From assembly GCA_937923405.1 (NCBI GenBank), contig CALDUY010000024.1:1-64000 (forward strand): a stretch of DNA of 64,000 nucleotides. Direction: 5' to 3'. The position numbers and the translations under genes are program-made. The DNA is from an uncultured Gemmataceae bacterium (lineage in GTDB: Bacteria; Planctomycetota; Planctomycetia; Gemmatales; Gemmataceae). Positions 55,778-64,000 of this stretch are shown here, in pieces (within the stretch, counting starts at the first letter, position 1; each line of letters opens with the position of its first letter). The notes beneath the pieces were generated by a model. It was not told the DNA's origin and ran no database searches. It was given only the letters and a program-made list of their open reading frames with translations.

Positions 55778-58700
55778 ATGTCCATCTCTTCCTGGTTCAA
55801 CTGGCTGCAAGGGAAGCGAAGCGAATCTCGTCGGAAACCACGGCGCTGTTTCGTCCCTGTACTGGATCATTTGGAAAACCGAATCGTTCCTGCACTCTCC
55901 GCACAATCTCTGCCCCCTTTGGTAGCTGTGAGTTCCTCCACTACGGCAACCGCCAGTGGACTTCTCTCTGCCGGGATCGAGGCGAAAGGGCCGACCTTAC
56001 TCAACGTAACACCCATGAGCGAGACCTCCTTGCTGCTCAAATTCAGCACGAAGCTCCGCAAGAATACCGTCCATCGCACGGCGTTCGTGATCCCGGGACT
56101 AAAAGTTGCAAAAGCTCAGCTGTTGGGCAACGAGAGGAACATCTTGCTGACCACATCGCCTCTGAAAGACCGGATGTACACGGTGCAACTGAATAATCTG
56201 CTTGCGCAGAACGGGGCCTTGGTAAGTGCTCAGCGAGCAAATGCGACCGTGAACGGCACACCGTTTGTCTCGGTTGCCAATCCCATCCCTCCGCGTGTCG
56301 TTGGTGCGGTGTCTACTTCAAACACGACCATCCTAGTTTCGTTCAGCAAACCCGTTACCGCGAGTGCCTTGGACGTGCGGAACTATTCGATCCGACAGAC
56401 CACGTTCAACCCCGAAATTGGCTTCGTCCGCATCACTGGCGCTGCTTTCGTCGACAAGGGCCAGAGAACCGTACTGTTGACCACCCTGTCACAAAACGAC
56501 TTGGCTTATTCGCTTCACGTTGTCAATGTGCGAGACTTGGCTGGCAACGCCTTGGCTCCGCCCATCGGCTTTTTCAGCGGCAGCATTGACTTCACTTCTG
56601 CCTTCTTTAATGGGATTGCCCCGCCCGCTGGCATGTCGATCGATACAGATGGCGACGGTTTGCCGGACAACGTTGAGCAGCGTGGCTGGATCGTGACCAT
56701 CAAACTTCTAGATGGCATCCGCATCAGCCGTGGCGTCAGCAGTGATCCGCTAAGCCCCGATACCGACAACGATGGTCTCGACGATCGCTTGGAAAAGACT
56801 TTGAGCTTCGACCCTCGCAGCATTGACACCGACTTCGACGGGCTGACCGACTATCAGGAGTACAACGAAATCTTCAGCGACGGCACCAGTCAGGACACCG
56901 ACGGCGACGGTCTGGATGACGCTGCCGAGTTCAATTTCTTCCGTACTTCCGTGGTTCATGCTGACACCGATGGCGATCAGCTCCCTGATAGTGAGGAGAT
57001 CTTACTCGCCAACCGCAACCCGCGCGTCGCCGATCTGCCGACACCGGCTATCGAGATCGGCGACCTCAACCTACAGCTTGATGTTCGCTTCACTGAAACC
57101 ACAACGAGCGGTTCCAACGTCGTTGAAAACCGTACCGTCAACTCGCAGCTCACGCAGAGCGCTCGCAAAGAATACAGCAACACCAACTCCAACACTCAGG
57201 AGGCCTTCTTCAAGCTGGCGGCGGGCTATCAGTTTGAGAACACCGTCAAATTCGGCACCGATTCGGTCGGAGGTGGTGTCAAGAACTCGTTCAGCGTCAA
57301 TGCCGAGACAGGCTGGACCGGCAGTTGGACCTCCTCGTACACCAACTCGTCGGTAGCGGAAACGCAGGAGCAATATGCCGAGTCGCTTTCCACCAATGCC
57401 GAGATCAGCCAGGGAACCTCCGTCCAGCGCGATGTCGTGGGGGCACGCATGTCTGTGACGGTGTTCCTCAAAAACGCCAGCACGCTGGCCTACAATATCA
57501 AGAACATGCAAGTCACTGCCTTCCTTCAGGATCCGCAAAACCCTGGTCGTCTCACGCCTTTGGCCACCTTGTTACCCGAACAGGCCCCAGCCGAGGGCTT
57601 CAACTTGGGGCCACTCGTTCCTGAGCGCGGACCGTTCATCTTCTCCAGCGACACCATCTTCACCAGCCAAGTCGAACGCCTGATGTGCAACCCGACTGGC
57701 GTAGTCTTCAAGATCGCCAACTTCGACATCACCGACGAGCTAGGGCGCAATTTCGCCTTCACCTCCAAGGACATCTTTGACCGCACTGGCAGTTTGGTCA
57801 TCGACTTCGGTGGCTTTGACAGCGATGGCGACGGCCAGGGAGACCTGACCGAGATTTACCGCATCGCTACCGACGGCGGGCGAGTCATCGATACCAACGG
57901 CGACAGCATCATCGATGCCCAGGACCGTCGCGTCATCCTCGACGCATCGGGCAAACAGGTTGGCATTACTCTGCGTGACGCTCTGGAGGCCATTGGTTTG
58001 AAGCACTACAACGAGAGCGAGAATCCCACCAGTAGCCTGTCGCGCGAAGAGATCCGCAGTAGCTATTCCACGTTCATCGACAACGATGGACTGGAACAGA
58101 TCGCTCGCATCCGTGATGTGGGCGCTGAAGTAGGCGTGCGCAAGGCCTGGGTGGTACTCACCCCTACGGGGATTGACCCGACCAAAGGTCTGGACAACAC
58201 CATTCTGACGACGGCTTCGGACATCAAGATCGCTTATGTGCAAGATCTGGACGGGGACTTGGTTCCTGCCAACGTCGAGGCACTCTTTGGTACCTCGGAC
58301 TTGTTCAAAGACACCGACGGCGACGGTCTGGACGATCGCTTCGAGACGCTGATCGGCTGGGACGTGGATCTCGGTCCCCTAGGACGACGGCACGTGTTTT
58401 CGCGTGGGAACCTAGCGGACTCTGACGGCGATGGTCTCAGTGACGCCGAAGAAGCTCCCGGCAACCTGGTTCGGGACAGCAACGGATTGATCATTCAGGC
58501 CACGCGCTCCGGGCCGACGGACCACGTCACCGACCCGCTCAACCGGGACACGGATAGCGACGGTGTTTCCGACTTTGAAGAGATCAATGGCTACAACGTC
58601 ATTCTTCGTAACTCACTTGTACCCGACTTCACAGTCGGCAAGCAGCCCAGCACCACAAGCATTCTTTTCGATGTTCTCTTCTTCCCCAACTTTGAGCAGT

Positions 58701-60163
58701 TCGACACGGGAACCCGTGTCCGCGTGTCGGCCAGCGGAGGGGGCTTGATGGCCGGTACGGACTACTTCGTTCGGAAGACCGGATCGGGCAATAGCTTCTA
58801 CACCTCGTTGGCCAACGCTCAGAAAGATACCAACCGCGTCGACCTCACTGACGCCATCACGGCAACCGTGACTGCCGCCTTCACTTTCGCCCCGCCTACT
58901 ACGATTACCGTCAAGACCAACCCGGCGATCGCTGATAGCGACGGCGACAACGTCTCCGACGGCGTCGAGCGACGGCTGGGGGGCAACCCGACTGATCCCT
59001 CAGACCGCGATCTCTTTGTCGATGATGACGGAGATGGGCTGACCAACATCGAGGAGATCTTCGGCTGGGAAGTGACTTATTATCTCGTCAGCACGACCCC
59101 ACTGACTCAGGGGACGGCAGTCACCATTCGCGTTACGTCCGACCCACGCAAGGCGGACACTGACGGTGACGGAATTCCCGATGGCGAGGAGTGGTTGCGG
59201 CGACTCAACCCCAGGAGTGTCGACACCGACGGCGATGGCTTGACTGACTTTCAGGAAGTCCGCGGCTTTGTCTGCCGCGACCTTGGCATCATCTTCACTA
59301 ATCCGCTTGACACCGACACTGACAACGACATGCGATCCGACGGTGACGAAGCCGAATTGGTGGATATCGAGTCGAAGCGCTGGATCGTTCGCCCCGTGGG
59401 CAAAACGCCCTATCGCGTATACAGCGACCCGCTCCAAGCCGACGCCGACTTCGACGGCTTGGTCGATGGCGAGGAGTTCAACTGGAATGGTGGTCTATAT
59501 CGTACCGATCCGAACAAATCCAACACCGACAGGGATAGTCGCAGCGATGGCGAGGAATGGCTGTTGAATCTCAATCCGTTGGTGGAAGACTTCCTGGTCA
59601 CGGTGATCTATCGCAGCTTCCTGGTACAGGTGGACGGCGACGGTGGTACCGACACTGGCGACTTCAGCTTTGAGTTCAACGTCCGACTCCCCTCGAACAG
59701 TTCCACAACAGGCTTGGCCAATCCCACTATTGTCGTCAGTTCGGGTCTGGTCGGCAGTGCCATGCCTGTTGCGACCAGCAACACTCAGAGTCTCGTGTAT
59801 AATGTACAGCGCCAAGCCATGCAGCTTGGCGATAACACGTTGCTCAACCTGGCAGACTGGGTGTCGTTCGATACTCGCTCCATTGCTTTCAGCCTGACGA
59901 AGAAACAACGGTTCTCCGTCGAGGGGGTCATTGATGAGTTGGATGCTGGCACTAACAAGATCACCGTCAAATTCGGTGGTCTCGAAGGACTCAGGGCCAT
60001 CAGAGATGGGGGCGAAAAAATTCGCACAGTCTTCAATGGTTCGAGTCTGGAGCTGGGATCCATCATCGATTTGACGTTTGCCTTCGACGGTCCTGACAAC
60101 ACCGGCAACTTGGACGGATTTGGCATCAAGGGCGAGGTCCGAGCGATGATCCTCGTTAGCTGA
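55778..60163 (+). CDS. Giant secreted Ca-binding protein with a protective-antigen-like pore-forming region
   Basis: 1461 residues, with a gene that looks G+C-richer than its surroundings. The N-terminus carries VLDHLENRIVPA (about 30-41), the LEPR-type motif. About 65-285 holds two SbsA/Big-type Ig-like domains. From Asp289 come aspartate-rich calcium loops (DTDGDGLPDNVEQRGW and others to about 410). About 425-760 has no aspartate repeats: a Ser/Thr-rich amphipathic stretch (about 450-556), SVTVFLKNASTLAYNIKN from 559, and GITLRDALEAIGL (729-741). A second calcium-repeat series runs 825-1270, with several ExxG[WYF] ends. The final about 190 residues are beta-rich. Order and sequence recall anthrax protective antigen domains 1'-3. 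No enzymatic toxin partner is adjacent. Adhesion is the alternative role. Confidence 0.8.
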   Translation: MSISSWFNWLQGKRSESRRKPRRCFVPVLDHLENRIVPALSAQSLPPLVAVSSSTTATASGLLSAGIEAKGPTLLNVTPMSETSLLLKFSTKLRKNTVHRTAFVIPGLKVAKAQLLGNERNILLTTSPLKDRMYTVQLNNLLAQNGALVSAQRANATVNGTPFVSVANPIPPRVVGAVSTSNTTILVSFSKPVTASALDVRNYSIRQTTFNPEIGFVRITGAAFVDKGQRTVLLTTLSQNDLAYSLHVVNVRDLAGNALAPPIGFFSGSIDFTSAFFNGIAPPAGMSIDTDGDGLPDNVEQRGWIVTIKLLDGIRISRGVSSDPLSPDTDNDGLDDRLEKTLSFDPRSIDTDFDGLTDYQEYNEIFSDGTSQDTDGDGLDDAAEFNFFRTSVVHADTDGDQLPDSEEILLANRNPRVADLPTPAIEIGDLNLQLDVRFTETTTSGSNVVENRTVNSQLTQSARKEYSNTNSNTQEAFFKLAAGYQFENTVKFGTDSVGGGVKNSFSVNAETGWTGSWTSSYTNSSVAETQEQYAESLSTNAEISQGTSVQRDVVGARMSVTVFLKNASTLAYNIKNMQVTAFLQDPQNPGRLTPLATLLPEQAPAEGFNLGPLVPERGPFIFSSDTIFTSQVERLMCNPTGVVFKIANFDITDELGRNFAFTSKDIFDRTGSLVIDFGGFDSDGDGQGDLTEIYRIATDGGRVIDTNGDSIIDAQDRRVILDASGKQVGITLRDALEAIGLKHYNESENPTSSLSREEIRSSYSTFIDNDGLEQIARIRDVGAEVGVRKAWVVLTPTGIDPTKGLDNTILTTASDIKIAYVQDLDGDLVPANVEALFGTSDLFKDTDGDGLDDRFETLIGWDVDLGPLGRRHVFSRGNLADSDGDGLSDAEEAPGNLVRDSNGLIIQATRSGPTDHVTDPLNRDTDSDGVSDFEEINGYNVILRNSLVPDFTVGKQPSTTSILFDVLFFPNFEQFDTGTRVRVSASGGGLMAGTDYFVRKTGSGNSFYTSLANAQKDTNRVDLTDAITATVTAAFTFAPPTTITVKTNPAIADSDGDNVSDGVERRLGGNPTDPSDRDLFVDDDGDGLTNIEEIFGWEVTYYLVSTTPLTQGTAVTIRVTSDPRKADTDGDGIPDGEEWLRRLNPRSVDTDGDGLTDFQEVRGFVCRDLGIIFTNPLDTDTDNDMRSDGDEAELVDIESKRWIVRPVGKTPYRVYSDPLQADADFDGLVDGEEFNWNGGLYRTDPNKSNTDRDSRSDGEEWLLNLNPLVEDFLVTVIYRSFLVQVDGDGGTDTGDFSFEFNVRLPSNSSTTGLANPTIVVSSGLVGSAMPVATSNTQSLVYNVQRQAMQLGDNTLLNLADWVSFDTRSIAFSLTKKQRFSVEGVIDELDAGTNKITVKFGGLEGLRAIRDGGEKIRTVFNGSSLELGSIIDLTFAFDGPDNTGNLDGFGIKGEVRAMILVS

Positions 60164-60188
60164 CACTGGTCGACATGAACTATGCGAG

Positions 60189-60227
60189 AGCGGTTCCCCG
60201 ACGGACAACCGGAAGGAAACCGCTTTT
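60189..60227 (+). terminator. Intrinsic terminator of the giant calcium-binding gene
   Basis: AGCGGTT (60189-60195) pairs with AACCGCT (60218-60224), partly extended by CC/GG, followed by TTTT. It lies 26 bp after the stop codon. Confidence 0.65.
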
Positions 60228-60609
60228 AATTGCTATCGCTGCAATTATCGCAAGGTTCTGTAGATTTGAATTGAATTAGTCACTGTTTATCGACTATTGA
60301 CTGACATATGGTCAATAGTTATTTCTTTTTTCAAATTGTTTATCCAATCCTGACAAACCGAGATTAGCACACACTATTACTATCTCAATAATCGGGAAAC
60401 ATACTATCTCATAATCGGAATGCGAAATTAGACAAATCTTGTATATATCTGCTCTATCGCCCGTCGGCGGAGCTGGACTACCCACTCCGTGGCCGTGTTG
60501 CTGGGGATAGTCGACGATCTCCCGGTTTCAAGACATACTCTGAGTGACAGAGGCACTCTAGGAAGTGCCTTCAGAAAAGAGGATGTTTTGTTCTGAGGAG
60601 GGCATGAAA
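60228..60609. other. A+T-rich intergenic region with a direct repeat
   Basis: About 380 bp with no gene. Besides the hairpin at 60293 it contains a direct repeat ACTATCTCA(A)TAATCGG at 60379-60397 and 60403-60420. The copies are spaced about two helical turns apart, which would suit a dimeric regulator. It lies upstream of the secreted-protein gene. No promoter could be fixed. Confidence 0.4.
60293..60332 (+). terminator. Second hairpin followed by a T-run
   Basis: A perfect 9-bp stem, ACTATTGAC (60293-60301) with GTCAATAGT (60311-60319), has a 9-base loop and is followed by TATTTCTTTTTT. It is a good intrinsic terminator or a promoter-proximal operator. No gene lies between it and the terminator at 60189. 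Confidence 0.55.
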
Positions 60610-61860
60610 ATGTCGCGATTGATGTGGTGTGCGCTGGTGGGATTGGTAGGTGTTGGGCCAGCTGTGGCTGCTCCACCAGTGGCTGCAAGGTATTTGTACG
60701 AAGGCAAACTGTCAGACGGGGAGAAAGCTCTACTGCTTCATCTGCAAGCCGGACCAGCTGACGATCAGGTACGCTTTGAACTTGGGGTTATCCAGTTCCT
60801 TCGAGGATTCGAGAAATTGGGTGCGAATCTGTACAAATATGGACTTCGTACCAATACCTTCCATCCAGGAATGCCGCGCGAATTGCAACGGCTGCTGCCG
60901 CAGAACGACAAACCAGAAAAGCTCAATTACCCCGCTTTCCGCAAAATGATTCAGGAGGTAGTTGATTCGTTCGACACGGCGGCAAAGACTCTAGGGGAAA
61001 TTAAAGACGATAAGGTCAAGCTGCCTCTGGAGGTGGCAAAGATAAAAATCGACTTTTGGGGCAAAGGAGAGCCGATCTCCGCAGGGCTGCTGTTTCGGCA
61101 GTTTGAGTTGACAGAGGAAGCCAAGGCAGCGGAAAAGTTGGTGGTCGGCTTCGACCGAGGTGATGTAGCTTGGCTAAAAGGCTACTGCCACATCCTGGCT
61201 GGTGTCGGAGAAATGCTCCAGGCCCTTGACGCCCAGCAAGCTTTCGAGGCTTCCGCCCACCGCTTCTTCATGAATCCGGACACGCCTTATGATTTTCTAC
61301 TCGAGGATTATAAAGACGTAGATGTTCGTGCTTTCGGTCCGCTCGATTTTCCCGTCATCGCCGACGCCGTCCAATTCGTTTATCATCTGTTTAATCTGCC
61401 TATCAGCGAACCGGCTCGGTTCAAAAAAGCGCTGGCGCATTTTGAGGCGGCAGTGGAACAGGGTGAAGCGATGTGGACTTACATCCTGGCCGAGAAGGAC
61501 GACGATAACGAGTGGATCCCTAATCCTCGCCAAACAGGAGTGCTAAAGATCGAAGTCACGAACGAGATGGTCAAATCGTGGCGCGGTGTGGTACTAATCG
61601 AAGCGAAGGAGATTCTCGCCGGCAAGAAGTTGGTGCCGTTCTGGCGGGGCAAGCCGGGCGCGCGAGGGTTGAATCTGCGGAAGGCCTTTCTCAATCCGCC
61701 AAGTCGGCTAGACATTCCGCGCTGGGTGCAGGGGACCGCTGCTATGCCCTATCTGGAGAAGGGGGACATTACAAAGTTGGCTGATCCGCGTGAAATCGAG
61801 AACATCAGTCGGATCTTCGGCGGACAGAACTTTTTCGGCTTTGCCTTGTGGTTCAACTAA
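60610..61860 (+). CDS. Secreted hypothetical protein
   Basis: 416 residues with a signal peptide (LMWCALVGLVGVGPAVAAPP). It is largely helical, with a TPR-like opening (EKALLLHLQAGPADDQVRFELGVIQFLRGFE) and a conserved-looking C-terminus ending FGGQNFFGFALWFN. No family or active site was recognised. ATG 60610 is nine bases after GAGGAG; ATG 60604 lies too close to it. It is a single gene. Confidence 0.75.
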   Translation: MSRLMWCALVGLVGVGPAVAAPPVAARYLYEGKLSDGEKALLLHLQAGPADDQVRFELGVIQFLRGFEKLGANLYKYGLRTNTFHPGMPRELQRLLPQNDKPEKLNYPAFRKMIQEVVDSFDTAAKTLGEIKDDKVKLPLEVAKIKIDFWGKGEPISAGLLFRQFELTEEAKAAEKLVVGFDRGDVAWLKGYCHILAGVGEMLQALDAQQAFEASAHRFFMNPDTPYDFLLEDYKDVDVRAFGPLDFPVIADAVQFVYHLFNLPISEPARFKKALAHFEAAVEQGEAMWTYILAEKDDDNEWIPNPRQTGVLKIEVTNEMVKSWRGVVLIEAKEILAGKKLVPFWRGKPGARGLNLRKAFLNPPSRLDIPRWVQGTAAMPYLEKGDITKLADPREIENISRIFGGQNFFGFALWFN

Positions 61861-61912
61861 TTAAGATCTAAAAACTAGCTTTTTTGTGGTTTGTTCAGGC
61901 GATTCTCTGTCG

Positions 61913-61957
61913 GTGCGTCTACCTCAAATGGTCATACCACCAGTTGAATAGACGCAC
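61913..61957. other. Nested hairpin in the gap before ribH
   Basis: A perfect 9-bp outer stem (GTGCGTCTA 61913-61921 with TAGACGCAC 61949-61957) encloses a small inner stem (TGGT 61929-61932 with ACCA 61936-61939). It may be the terminator of the preceding gene or a structured leader. It shows none of the conserved FMN-riboswitch sequence. Confidence 0.4.
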
Positions 61958-62092
61958 TGGCAGCGGAACCTAACCGAGTAAAAGCCACTCCGGAAAAGGA
62001 GTGCCTAGTAAACTTGCTTCACTGTTTTGCTCGAAATGTCTATCAGAAACAGTAGCGAGCAATAGCCTCAATCCTGAATTTCTGAGATCCTT

Positions 62093-62109
62093 GTTTAGTG
62101 GAGCTAAAC
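62093..62109 (+). promoter_or_regulatory. Hairpin presenting the ribH ribosome-binding site
   Basis: GTTTAG (62093-62098) pairs with CTAAAC (62104-62109), and the 5-base loop TGGAG is the only good ribosome-binding site for ATG 62113. Such placement can tune translation initiation. It may also be chance. Confidence 0.35.
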
Positions 62110-62112
62110 TAC

Positions 62113-62553
62113 ATGGCTGAACGATCTTTCCGAATTGCAATTCTGGCAGCGGATTTCAACCAATCGATTGTCCAACCAATGATCGACGCCGCGACAGCCG
62201 AGTTGCAACGTGCTGGTGCCCAGATTCTGCAGTTAGTTCGTGTGACTGGCTGTTATGAATCGCCATTAATCGCCGACGCGCTTCTTCGCGTTCCCTCGAT
62301 CGATGCCCTCGTTGTGCTGGGCTACATCGAACGCGGTGAGACACAGCACGGTGAAGTCATGGGCCATGTGGTGCATCGATCGTTAGTCGAACTACAGTTA
62401 CAGCATCGCAAACCGGTAGGGATCGGCATTATTGGTCCAGGAGCAACGATTGAACAAGCGGAAGTCCGCAAGATATCCTCAGCTACCTCAGCGGTACGTG
62501 CAGTGTTGACGAACCTGCAACACTTAAGGATGCTGAAAGAACAAAAGTTCTAA
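62113..62553 (+). CDS. ribH: 6,7-dimethyl-8-ribityllumazine synthase
   Basis: Penultimate step of riboflavin synthesis: it joins the four-carbon phosphate to the ribitylamino-pyrimidine. 146 residues of the lumazine-synthase fold. Typical parts are FRIAILAADFNQSIVQPMID at the N-terminus, IDALVVLGYIERGETQHGEV (with the catalytic His and the substrate-binding GET), and PVGIGIIGPGATIEQAEVR. The sequence is more divergent than usual (VTGCYESPLIADALL for the normal PGAFEIP region). ATG 62113 is used; GTG 62098 would add five residues. Confidence 0.88.
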   Translation: MAERSFRIAILAADFNQSIVQPMIDAATAELQRAGAQILQLVRVTGCYESPLIADALLRVPSIDALVVLGYIERGETQHGEVMGHVVHRSLVELQLQHRKPVGIGIIGPGATIEQAEVRKISSATSAVRAVLTNLQHLRMLKEQKF

Positions 62554-62603
62554 GAATTCAACGTAACAAAAATTCTAAGGATTGAACTTTTGGAATGCAC
62601 TGC

Positions 62604-64000
62604 ATGTCACGCTTGACTTTTGAATATGACGTAGCGGTTGTTGGGGCCGGGCATGCCGGCGTTGAAGCGGCTCTCGCTGCCGCACGCATGGGACGCAAAA
62701 CTGTGTTGTTGACTATGAACGCCGACACCGTTGCTCAGATGAGCTGCAACCCGGCCATCGGCGGGGTAGCCAAGGGGCAGATCGTTCGTGAGATCGATGC
62801 ACTAGGCGGTCAGATGGGGAAGTGTATTGATGCGACCGGCATTCAATTCCGCATGCTCAATCGTACCAAAGGGCCGGCAATGCACTCCCCTCGCGCCCAG
62901 GCCGACAAGAAACAGTATCAATTTTTGATGAAATGGATCGTCGAACAGACGCCAAACCTCACTTTACGTCAGGAACTGATCGAAGGATTGTTAATCGAGG
63001 AGATTACGAAAGAAACGGAGTTGGGCCAACGTCGGCGCGTGGTTGGAGTCGTGGCTCGTGGAGAGACGGTCTACCGCGCCAAGGCCGTAGTGCTGACCAC
63101 CGGCACCTTCCTCAAGGCGATCATGCACACCGGAGAGGCAAAGACAGCTGGCGGTCGAGCCGGGGATAACAGCGCCGAATCGCTCAGCGACAGTCTCACC
63201 GCTTGCGGGTTTGAATTGGCCCGGTTCAAAACTGGTACTCCTTGTAGGCTCAATGGTCGCACCATCGACTTCGGCAAATGTGAGCCGCAACCTGGCGATG
63301 ACCAACCGCAACCCTTCAGTTTCAGCACAGCGCGGATCGAAACTCCCCAGATGCTATGCCACATTACCTATACTTCGCCGGAGGTTCACGATCTGATTCG
63401 CAACAACCTTCACCGGGCACCTATGTACTCCGGTCAGATTTCTAGTCGTGGGCCACGTTACTGCCCCTCAATCGAGGATAAGGTGGTGCGATTTGCCGAT
63501 AAGGAGCGGCACCAAATCTTTCTGGAGCCGGAGGGCCGCAACACGTTGGAGTATTACTGTAACGGCATTAGTACGAGCCTGCCCAAAGACGTTCAGCAGG
63601 CCATGCTGCAACGAATTCCTGGTTTGCAACGGGCTGAAGTGCTGCGCTGGGGCTACGCAGTGGAGTATGACTACGCACCGCCGACTCAGCTATTTCCTAG
63701 TCTGCAGACGAAACAGGTAAGCGGGCTATATTTCGCTGGTCAGATCAATGGAACAACAGGTTACGAAGAGGCAGCGGCGCAAGGACTGATGGCAGGCATC
63801 AACGCGGCATTGGAGGGAAGCGGGGAAAAGCCCTTGATCCTAGATCGGTCTCAAGCGTATATCGGAGTCCTCCTCGATGACCTGGTTACCCGGGGCGTCG
63901 ATGAGCCGTATCGCATGTTCACCAGTCGGGCCGAATACCGACTGCTGTTGCGACACGATAACGCGGACCGTCGTCTGACGCCGCTGGGCCGTCGGATTGG
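62604..64000 (+). CDS. mnmG: tRNA uridine-5-carboxymethylaminomethyl modification enzyme (3' partial)
   Basis: The large subunit of the MnmEG complex, which adds carboxymethylaminomethyl to U34 of some tRNAs. The first 465 codons are present and the frame runs off the window. The FAD motif [19 protein letters not shown] is at residue 12. [20 protein letters not shown] follows, then [17 protein letters not shown] and [11 protein letters not shown]. The second motif is [20 protein letters not shown], then [20 protein letters not shown]. All are typical of MnmG/GidA. ATG 62604 is used; ATG 62595 in frame would add three residues. It lies 50 bp after ribH. Confidence 0.96.
   Translation, partial: MSRLTFEYDVAVVGAGHAGVEAALAAARMGRKTVLLTMNADTVAQMSCNPAIGGVAKGQIVREIDALGGQMGKCIDATGIQFRMLNRTKGPAMHSPRAQADKKQYQFLMKWIVEQTPNLTLRQELIEGLLIEEITKETELGQRRRVVGVVARGETVYRAKAVVLTTGTFLKAIMHTGEAKTAGGRAGDNSAESLSDSLTACGFELARFKTGTPCRLNGRTIDFGKCEPQPGDDQPQPFSFSTARIETPQMLCHITYTSPEVHDLIRNNLHRAPMYSGQISSRGPRYCPSIEDKVVRFADKERHQIFLEPEGRNTLEYYCNGISTSLPKDVQQAMLQRIPGLQRAEVLRWGYAVEYDYAPPTQLFPSLQTKQVSGLYFAGQINGTTGYEEAAAQGLMAGINAALEGSGEKPLILDRSQAYIGVLLDDLVTRGVDEPYRMFTSRAEYRLLLRHDNADRRLTPLGRRI

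Noticed and set aside
61861..62112. FMN riboswitch before ribH
   Set aside because: The conserved FMN-riboswitch core sequence is absent. Only simple hairpins are present.

Overview
The window looks like chromosome from a planctomycete, most likely of the Gemmataceae or a close relative. This is a judgement from gene content; no taxonomic search was run. The pointers are very large secreted proteins with an LExLExRxxPA-type N-terminal motif, autotransporter-associated beta-strand repeats, many kinase and WD40 proteins, a sigma factor of the planctomycete ECF type beside a kinase, DUF1080, CotH and tricorn-like proteins, DUF2760 next to an Hsp70, and a type III polyketide synthase operon. No rRNA, tRNA or CRISPR array was seen.

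Layout. 1-5.7 kb: the end of a probable pseudokinase gene converging on a PP2C phosphatase, then a tightly coupled type III polyketide operon (methyltransferase, FAD oxidoreductase, PKS, flavin-reductase-like protein). 5.7-10.3 kb: a 1517-residue exported WD40 protein. 10.4-14.3 kb: a compact metY-metX-moaC-polyprenyl synthase operon. 14.6-23.2 kb (minus): a 2890-residue surface protein in which a sortilin-like propeller block sits between two beta-strand repeat regions. 23.7-31.7 kb: PQQ-like propeller, TenA-family, tricorn-like protease, DUF1080, two tiny membrane-protein genes, a HisA-like protein and a 6-pyruvoyl-tetrahydropterin-synthase/QueD-like protein. 31.8-37.2 kb: a 141-residue unknown coupled to a 1659-residue HEAT/DUF4132 protein. 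37.5-43.9 kb (minus): a complete suf operon for Fe-S cluster assembly (rrf2, sufB, sufC, sufD, a sufS-sufE fusion, sufT) with a near-consensus promoter. 44.2-52.0 kb: CotH, SPOR-like secreted protein, DUF2760-Hsp70 pair, a RAYT-type transposase, plsY, DUF4149-like protein, and a response regulator with a CxxC...CxxC tail. 52.0-60.2 kb: an accessory-looking block with a 3' gene remnant, an ECF sigma factor overlapping a kinase-PEGA-LRR receptor gene, and a 1461-residue secreted protein. 60.6-64 kb: an unknown secreted protein, ribH and the start of mnmG.

The two most interesting observations are these. (i) The 1461-residue protein at 55778-60163 carries, between blocks of aspartate-rich calcium-binding repeats, a region that reads like the calcium-binding and pore-forming part of anthrax protective antigen (binary-toxin B family). 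(ii) A dispersed palindromic element of about 150 bp occurs three times, each time against the 3' end of a gene. In two copies the terminal inverted repeat overlaps, and in one appears to supply, the host gene's stop codon. A RAYT transposase, the class known to act on such palindromes, is also in the window.

Start codons were chosen by hand from ribosome-binding sites, overlaps and signal peptides, and several are noted as uncertain. Family assignments come from motif recognition without database searches.
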